DNA of 64,000 nt from Chrysomallon squamiferum. Taxonomy: Eukaryota > Mollusca > Gastropoda > Neomphalida > Peltospiridae. Positions within the stretch are counted from its first letter, which is position 1, and every line of letters starts with the position of its first letter. Shown piece after piece: positions 54,029-64,000 of the stretch. The stretch lies in NCBI GenBank assembly GCA_012295275.1, contig CM022674.1, forward strand, positions 17,329,214 to 17,393,213. The letters are read 5' to 3'. The notes under the pieces are model-generated. The model was given only the letters and a program-made list of their open reading frames with translations. It made no database searches and had not been told where the DNA came from. The position numbers and the translations under genes are program-made.

Positions 54029-54420
54029 GATCTAGTAGGTTTAGAGGAAGCTAGTATGTATATCTTGTTAATTTTTTAGTAATAGTATAAGTAGTAACAG
54101 TATAGTAGGTTTAGAGGTAGCTAGTATGTATATCTTGTAAATGTTTTAGTGGTTGTAATTATAGTAATAATACAGTAGGTTTAGAGGAAGCTAGTATATA
54201 CATCTAGTTAATGTTTTAGTGGTTGTAATTATAGTAATAGTATAGTAAGTTTAGAGATAGATAGCATGCATATCTTGTTAATTTTTTAGTAATAATAATT
54301 GTAGTAACAGTATAGTAGGTTTAGAGGAAGCTAGTATGTACATTTAGTTAATTCTTTAGTGGTTGTAATTATAGTAATAGTAGAGTAGGTTTAGAGGTAG
54401 CTAGTACGTACATCTTCTTA
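54029..54420. repeat. 70-bp minisatellite, right copy, about 6 copies
   Basis: Same unit, upstream of the intact PAN-fibrinogen gene start at 53383. Confidence 0.8.
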
Positions 54421-54424
54421 ATTT

Positions 54425-54620
54425 TGTTCTAATGTCACTAAACAAAATTCAAGTCAAATCACCTTCTCATACTGCTGGTTGTGAAAATAATTCCATTCCA
54501 TGGGATAAAAGTTATATCCCCCAGAAATGTTTTCGTATTAACTGGGATTTGAACACGATCTTCACCACACACATTTTCCGATATCAACAGCAACTGATCC
54601 TTATTTATCCAAATTAGTCA
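54425..54620. repeat. Conserved 190-bp element, third copy
   Basis: Third copy of the block, followed by A-rich and AAAT/AAAC repeats to about 54760. Confidence 0.4.
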
Positions 54621-54639
54621 GTGATCTGATGATAATAAT

Positions 54640-54658
54640 TACAAAAAAAAAAAAAAAA

Positions 54659-54701
<43 letters not shown>

Positions 54702-54718
54702 AGAAACAAACAAACAAA

Positions 54719-54761
<43 letters not shown>

Positions 54762-54762
54762 G
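54640..54762. repeat. AAAT/AAAC array
   Basis: Poly-A, then AAAT with a few AAAC units; sister of 3556-3672 and 7275-7425. Confidence 0.95.
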
Positions 54763-55007
54763 TACATTCGAGATACACTGACTTTTAACAGGATTAATTA
54801 TGTTTTTTCATTTTTTTTTTTTTTTAAATCTTATTATTTTTTAAATTTTAAATTGTTTTTATTGTTTTGTTTATGACCTCCATCTCCTGTTCTGGTCGTA
54901 TCGTTATTATCTCTTTCATTCAATACTTTCTCTTCCTATCTCTCTCTCTATCTCACAAAGGTGTTTCATCATCTCTTCGTATTTAGTATCAGTAATTATT
55001 TGTTTAT

Positions 55008-57597
<2,590 letters not shown>

Positions 57598-58379
57598 TAG
57601 ATTGTAATTTCTTACGGAATCACTGTTTATGGAAACTGAAGCGTCTATTATGATGTTGTCAAGTATGAACTTAGTAGAAATAAGAAAGAAAACGATCCAG
57701 ATATTTTGAACATTTCATCTTGTCTCTCGTGATAAAGGTTCCCTTGTTACATTTAAAACTTCTTTTTTTTCTCATATATGTATCTGGCCTACTTCTTTAG
57801 ATAGCAGAAATAAAATATTGGTAATAAATATTAAAAATGTAACTGATTTTCTTATCAGTTTATTTAATTAATTGTTACGGTCTGTTTCAAAGGCGGATCG
57901 ATTGTTCTAGAACTGGCGAAGTTTCAGATGAAATGTAAAAACATTCAAGGTATTTGCAAAAGTAGAAAATGCTCGACTATATTTCATAAGCTAATAAACA
58001 AGGATAGATTCTGAGTGCCGCCCATTCTGAATTACATTTGGATGAACAAAACAAGGTTGTGTGTAGCAGACTATATCTATCAACTAACATAAACTAGTAT
58101 GCTCAGCTCCTGAATAACTGACATACTTTTCCTATCTGCTGGTTGTCAGTTTCGACTTCCCCGTCCATCATACTTGTTTTGTGTCCACATCGATTCCAGG
58201 AATTACAGAAATACACAATTCATGCTTGACCTGCTACAGTTCTTTATGAATTCTTTGTCGATCGGAACGGTTGACAGAACATAATATATTGTTTACTCGT
58301 ATGAAATAATATCATAATTTAAAAAAATAATTTGACAGTTCTGTCCAAAAAGTTAAAACTAGATTTGATAAAGGACGTC

Positions 58380-59440
58380 ATTGTTTGCACCGTGATATAG
58401 GGTTAGGGTTAGAGTTAGAGTTAGGATTGTTTAAATTTTATTATAAATGTTATGATAAACTGCAAAATAATTTGAGTGTCACGATTGGAAGTAGCGTTAG
58501 GGTAAGATTTAAAGTTGGGGACCTCCGTAGGATTAGGTTTAGAAGTTGAGCTAGGGAGAGAGTTAGAGTTAGCTTTAAGGTTAGAGTTAGGGTTAGGGTT
58601 TGGATTAGTGTTAGTGTTAGGGTTAGGGTTAGGGTTTTGGTTAGGGTTAGAGTTTGTGTTAAGGTTAGGGTTAGGTTTAAAGTTAGCGTTAGGGTTAGGG
58701 TTAGGATTTGGGTTAGGCTTAGGGTTACGATTAGAGTTAAAGCTAGTGTTAATTAAAATTTATTATGAGCATTATGATAAAGTGCAATGTAATTTGAAGT
58801 CGGGATTGGAAGTAACGTTAGAGTAAGAATTAATCTGGCGGACATGGGTAGGATTAGGTTTCGAAGTTGACCTAGGGTTCGGCTCAGGCTAAGGGTTAAC
58901 GCTAGGGTTATTTAAATTGTGTTGTGGGCTAGGGTTAAGGTTACGGTTACGTTTATGGTTAGGGTTAGGAATAGAGGAAGGGTTATCTAACATTTATTAT
59001 GAATGTTATGATAATGTGGAAAGTAATATCAGAGTTAGAGTTAGAAATAATATTGACGACGTGGGTACGATTAGGTTTACAACTTCACCTAGGATTAGGG
59101 TTAGCGTTAAAGTTAGGGTTAGAGCTGGGGTTATTTAAACTTTATTTTTAGTGTTATGATAATGTCCAAAATAAACTGTTTGTAACGATTTGAAGTAGCG
59201 TAAGGGTAAGAATTAATGTGGCGGAATTCCTTAGGATTAAGTTTAGAAATTCAGCTAGGATTAAGGTTGGGGTTAGGGTTAGGGTTAGGGTTAGAGCTAG
59301 GATTATTGCAATTTTATCATTAGTGTTCTTATAATGTGTAAAATAATTTGGGGGTCACGATTGGAATTAGCGTAAGGGGAAGAATTTTAAGGGGATTAAG
59401 TTTAGAAATTGAGCTAGGTTAAGGATTAGGATTAGGATAC
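58380..59440. repeat. TTAGGG-containing satellite, right copy
   Basis: About six units of the same satellite, with longer uninterrupted TTAGGG/TTAGAG runs at 58560-58750. Reading frames through it (LGLGLG type) are by-products of the hexamer. Confidence 0.85.
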
Positions 59441-59449
59441 AGCATTTGC

Positions 59450-59720
59450 CTCTTATTTCTTTATTTGTTTTTTGGGGGGGAGGGAAATAGCAAAATAATC
59501 TTGTATCTGAAATCCACATTTTTCTTCTTTTATTTCAACACTAAATATCTGAAATCTACATTTTACTTCTTTTATTTCAAACTAAATTAATTCTACGCTT
59601 ACTGGATGTACCCGTTTTTAAACACGAGTCCCAAAAATATAGAAAACACTGTCTGTGTAATAATAATAATAATTATTATTATTATTATTTTTATTATTAT
59701 TATTATTACTACTACTACTG

Positions 59721-59759
<39 letters not shown>

Positions 59760-60443
59760 AAAGTACTACTACAGCAAAGTTATAGAATGCAGAAAAGTAA
59801 AATATAGCTAAGCGATATGATTTATTTTATTTAAACTCGATTGTTCTTGTGTTATAGATTTAAAGACAAATTAAATATAATTTACCCGATTTATAAGTGT
59901 TTGTTTTTTTTAATATTCATAATGTTTGTTATTATTAGTGTTTTTATTTGTCAATATTCTTGTTAATTCAAAATAATTGTTAACTCATCAAGAACGAGAA
60001 CTTTGCTATTTGACCAGATATGACTGTGAGACTTACCTCCCTTCTACGATGCTAAAACCCTTCAACCCCGTAGTTTCATAAAGAAAGAACCGCAAAGTTT
60101 CAGAGATCGAAACCGCCAGATTCAAGGTATTCCCCATTGCTGATAAATGAACACATTATTAATCAATTAATGTATTAAGAATACTTCAAAAACATTTTTT
60201 TGTGTTATGATTCTATTGACCATACTATCCTATACAGATCAGGTACTATAATTATATAAACAGTGAGCGAATAACAACATTGGATGAAAGAAAGGAGAAA
60301 AAGACAAATACATAACGACATTATAACATTTTTAAATTAATCAAATGAATTTTCAGACAAAATTTTTCTTTCTTAATTATTGGTTTTATTATTATTGTTG
60401 TTGTTGTTGGTGGTGGTGGTGGTAGTGTTATTATTATTATTAC

Positions 60444-60476
<33 letters not shown>

Positions 60477-60660
60477 CATTATTATTATTATTACTTGTCC
60501 ATATTTTTATGATCATCATCTTCATAATCATCATCATTATTATTTTATTACGGAACAGCAAATTATTTTGTTCAGGATTATTTTGCTCCTGCCAGGACCT
60601 AGTTTTAGTTATTTAATAGCTGGACCAAAAGATAAGCCACAGACATAACGAATACAAATA
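59450..60660. other. Intergenic stretch with ATT/ACT arrays, right copy
   Basis: Sister of 12420-14000, with arrays at 59660-59760 and 60388-60495. No gene seen. Confidence 0.8.
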
Positions 60661-60685
60661 TAGCATGGCGTATGTCTACATACCT

Positions 60686-60722
60686 GATCGACTTTAGCTC
60701 AATTGATAAGACGTCATTTGCT
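60686..60722 (+). other. tRNA 5'-half-like sequence, right copy
   Basis: Sister of 14008-14045 with one change in the D-loop (TTGATAAG). Confidence 0.45.
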
Positions 60723-61278
60723 TCACTATCCTTTTTTACGGTCATTACATCAGTATTTCATAACAACAACAACAACAATAACAACGTCAGAAGCAACAAC
60801 AACAACAACAACCATAGCTATAATTGAAAGAAAGAAATAATTCAGTTACAAAGATGTTGTTTCAGTATTTTGAACTGATCTATCTAATATACTTTTCTGA
60901 CATAATTAACGCGCCTAGTGTATTTTTGAACTGTACAGTCATTTGCCAAATGGTATCATCTGTAAACAATCAAACAAACAAACAAACAATCAAATAAATA
61001 AATAAATAAATAAATAAATAAATCTAACAAACGATGTACAATTATTTCATGTTCGTGTGCAAGCGCAAATGCCATGACTGGAAGTTAGGACTCGTTTGCC
61101 AAGATTTGGAACCTATCTCTCCGGAAGAATGCATCGCAATAACAGATAATAGTCGTCAACAACAAAATAAAGCAGAAACTTGTAAGAGATCAGATGAACT
61201 GTTCTTCTTATTTATTATGCTGACTGATCTCACCAGACGACAAAATCACGGTAAGAAAAATCTGTAATGTTACAGGCA

Positions 61279-61440
<162 letters not shown>

Positions 61441-61534
61441 CACTGGCACGGAACAAATCGCTCAACATTTAAGGGAAACTAGAAGCTGTTTACAGTGAAT
61501 ATATCATTAAACGTATTATTTATTATATATAAAT

Positions 61535-61580
<46 letters not shown>
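61535..61580. repeat. GT microsatellite
   Basis: About 45 bp of GT, sister of 14764-14854. Confidence 0.95.
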
Positions 61581-61584
<4 letters not shown>

Positions 61585-62689
61585 CTATATATATATATAT
61601 AATCTTAAGAAAGAAAGGGCAAAAGAAAAAAGGAACCCCTTAGCTATCAGTATCGCTACAGTATATCGCTATAGTATATTGCTACAGGAGGTATAAATTA
61701 TCTCGTGTTAGGTTTATATGGTAGAATAGGTTTTAAGTCCATGTAACGATAAACAATATAATCGTGACACATTCAGTTTTCTGCAACGTTTAATAACTAG
61801 GACTACGCACTTCCGTATTTAATCTCTGTCGTTACAAATACCACTAGCAGCACAAGAACAAATCGTAAAAAATATGTTCAGTAAAATGTCTGCTGATATG
61901 GCTATGATAGAAATTGCACGATTGCATACATTTATATCTTAGCTTTGATTGGTTAATATTTATTTCTTTACTTACTTACTTATTTAATTATTTATTTATT
62001 TGTTAGTTTCTGTTTGTTTCTTTGTTTATTATCATTATTGTCATTGTTATTATCATTTTTCCTTTTACTTTTTTTTAAGCAAGTGGCAAAATTATTTTAT
62101 TTTTTAAATAACGATTGTCTATTTTATATTTATAATGTTATTTTCAGGCATTTAAAAATGTATAAGAGAGAGATAGAATGCTTGGCAGATATAATTTTAC
62201 AAATAGTACACAAACGTACCAAAGTTTTGATAATTCAGTATTAAATGTATTTTAAAAAATAGAAAAACCCTCAGTGTTATATTTAATGATGAAAATACCA
62301 CAACTGGTGAAGATTTAACAGAAATCACTGATTCACTGTTATATTTTATTTCAGAAGTATATCTCGCTTTGATAAATTTTATGATAATGACGTCTTCGAA
62401 ACGAGTGGGTGGTATTACCAAGATGATCTTCCAGAAGAGGAACAATTTGAAAGGAAAGTCACAGCAGATACAATAGAAGATTTAGAAGAGAAACCACTTG
62501 ATTTGAAAGTAAAACTAGATCTAAAACAGGTTTCAAGGCAAAAACAACTTGATGTCAAAATGAAAAGAGTTCCGTTTCAAATTATACAGCAAAAATAGCT
62601 TGATGTGAAGAGGAAAGCTCATCCAGTACAAGATGCACAGAAGAAAAAAACTTGGCGTGAAAGTTACAGCAGATCGAGCACAAATTTCA

Positions 62690-62868
62690 AAGCGAGAACA
62701 ATTACGTGTAAAAGTGAATGCAAATCCAGCTCAACTTTCACAGCAGAAACAACTTGATGTCAAAGTGAAAGTAGATCCAGCTCAACTTTCACAGCATAAA
62801 CAACTGGATGTCAAAGTGAAAGCACATCCAGCTCAACTTTCACAGGAGAAACAACTTGATGTGAATGA
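62690..62868 (+). repeat. 51-bp coding tandem repeat, right copy
   Basis: Three to four units of the same 17-residue motif, more uniform than in the left copy. Confidence 0.8.
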
Positions 62869-64000
62869 CAGCCTTGAAATAATGAATAACATCAATGAAA
62901 TAGAAGGTCTGCTTTGTGAGAAATGTGTATGGAGTCAGTGTGTAATACACTCAAATACAAACAAAGACGGAGATTTGTGACAAGTGGGTCAACTTTGACA
63001 TAGTGGAGAATGAGGTGATCGAGCAGTGTTTTTGTAGTCTGAAGTCAGACACAGGAAATATAGAGGTGAGTTAAAAAAAAAACCAGAAGCAAAAATGAAA
63101 TTTCATTTATATGGAATAAAGTATAAGTTTTAATAACAGTGACATATGAGAATGTAGTTTTACTTTTGTTTCAGAGTACATCCTTGAGAAGGTATTGGCC
63201 ACAAGTTCAGTCCTCCTTGGATCCTGATCTAACCAATGTCCTAAGTTTTATCTTTTTGAAAAAGTATGTATTAAAAATAATTTGAAAAATAATAGTTCAT
63301 TAAGACATCTCCGAAGATTTCCTCTCTTGTTTTAAGTATACTCTTCTACTATTTTTATTACTTAATACTACACAACAATATGTAAACATGTTATGTTTTA
63401 ATCGTATTGCAATTGTACTATTACTTTTTTGTGCCACTAATTAAAATTTACTACATCTATATCTATAATCTATACTCATATATATAGAGAGAGACATACA
63501 CACATTTGTTTTGTTTTTTCAGTTTTCAAAGAATTTCTCTATTTCATCAAAGTAATTTCATTCAATTGTTGTTGATTTTCACTTAATGACAGTTTTAATT
63601 TGTGAGGAACTGGGAGTGGTTGATGTCAAAGTTCAGCGTCTCTCAACAGCATCGTATGTCACTGGACAAGAAGACAACTTCACACAGCTCACACAGTGGT
63701 GTTGGTATTTTGAGGCAGACTCTGGAAATTGGTTGCCTTATGAACCAGTGAATATTAATTTTATTTTCTTGATGAACTACTTTTTTATTTTTTATTCTTA
63801 TTTATTTTATTTTTTATTTTTTATTTTGTTTATTTATTTATTTATTTATTTTTATTGCAAAAATTTAAAAAAATAATTTGTTTTAAAAAAAACAAAAACA
63901 ACATTATACGTAACAAAGATATATAATATTTAAAGAAATGAAAATTTATAAAACATCAATTTAAAAAAAGTAAGAAGAAAGAAAGAAAGAGATGTCTAAA

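Noticed and set aside
58515-59138. LGLGLG/RVRVR open frames in the right satellite (also 11558-11746)
   Set aside because: Produced by the TTAGGG hexamer; not conserved in frame between satellite units.

Overview
This is eukaryotic nuclear DNA, not bacterial. It is AT-rich, genes are split by GT-AG introns, microsatellites are very long (pure GA/TC tracts up to about 190 bp, long ATT, AAAT, TG and TA arrays), TTAGGG-type telomeric motifs are interstitial, and LINE, Ty3/gypsy, MULE and tRNA-SINE remnants are present. The protein families (PAN/apple plus fibrinogen-related lectins, YWTD propeller exons, WWE/PARP genes, Ig receptors, a transmembrane kinase) fit a lophotrochozoan, most likely a mollusc. 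The phylum is inference and I do not name a species.

Layout. A block of about 11.5 kb occurs twice: 5,345-17,160 and 52,650-64,000 (the second copy runs off the window). Its left part (modules P and Q) has a further tandem copy at 1-4,184. On the minus strand these blocks form an array of small secreted-protein genes. The only fully intact one is a 5-exon PAN-fibrinogen lectin (53,383 to 50,870, 327 codons). A second type joins a PAN exon to YWTD (LDL-receptor class B) exons (57,597 to 55,008, and a broken copy at 10,246 to about 7,745). Two further genes (6,048 to 3,971 and 2,100 to 416) look like chimeras: the PAN and first fibrinogen exon of type 1 followed by the YWTD exon of type 2. In the leftmost copy the switch point is a GA/TC microsatellite. 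On the plus strand each block carries the front half of a PARP12/13-like gene with a 51-bp coding repeat and a WWE domain; both copies contain stops or frameshifts. Upstream of it is a satellite built from TTAGGG motifs.

The unique middle (17.2-52.6 kb) holds a decayed Ty3/gypsy element, a GPCR pseudogene, a two-exon SAM-like gene end, a Ulp1-protease-like mobile-element remnant with a 60-bp repeat, a deleted LINE, a PARP catalytic exon (two in-frame stops, Ser/Thr-rich repeat tail), MULE and FLYWCH remnants, two copies of one tRNA-SINE, an Ig-domain receptor fragment on the plus strand interleaved with a transmembrane kinase on the minus strand, and an assembly gap (48,828-49,027).

Functionally the window looks like a fast-turnover locus of recognition-type modules (PAN, fibrinogen, YWTD) next to PARP/WWE genes. 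A shared immune role is inference from the families only. Frames and splice sites were read by eye; apparent frameshifts could also be assembly errors.
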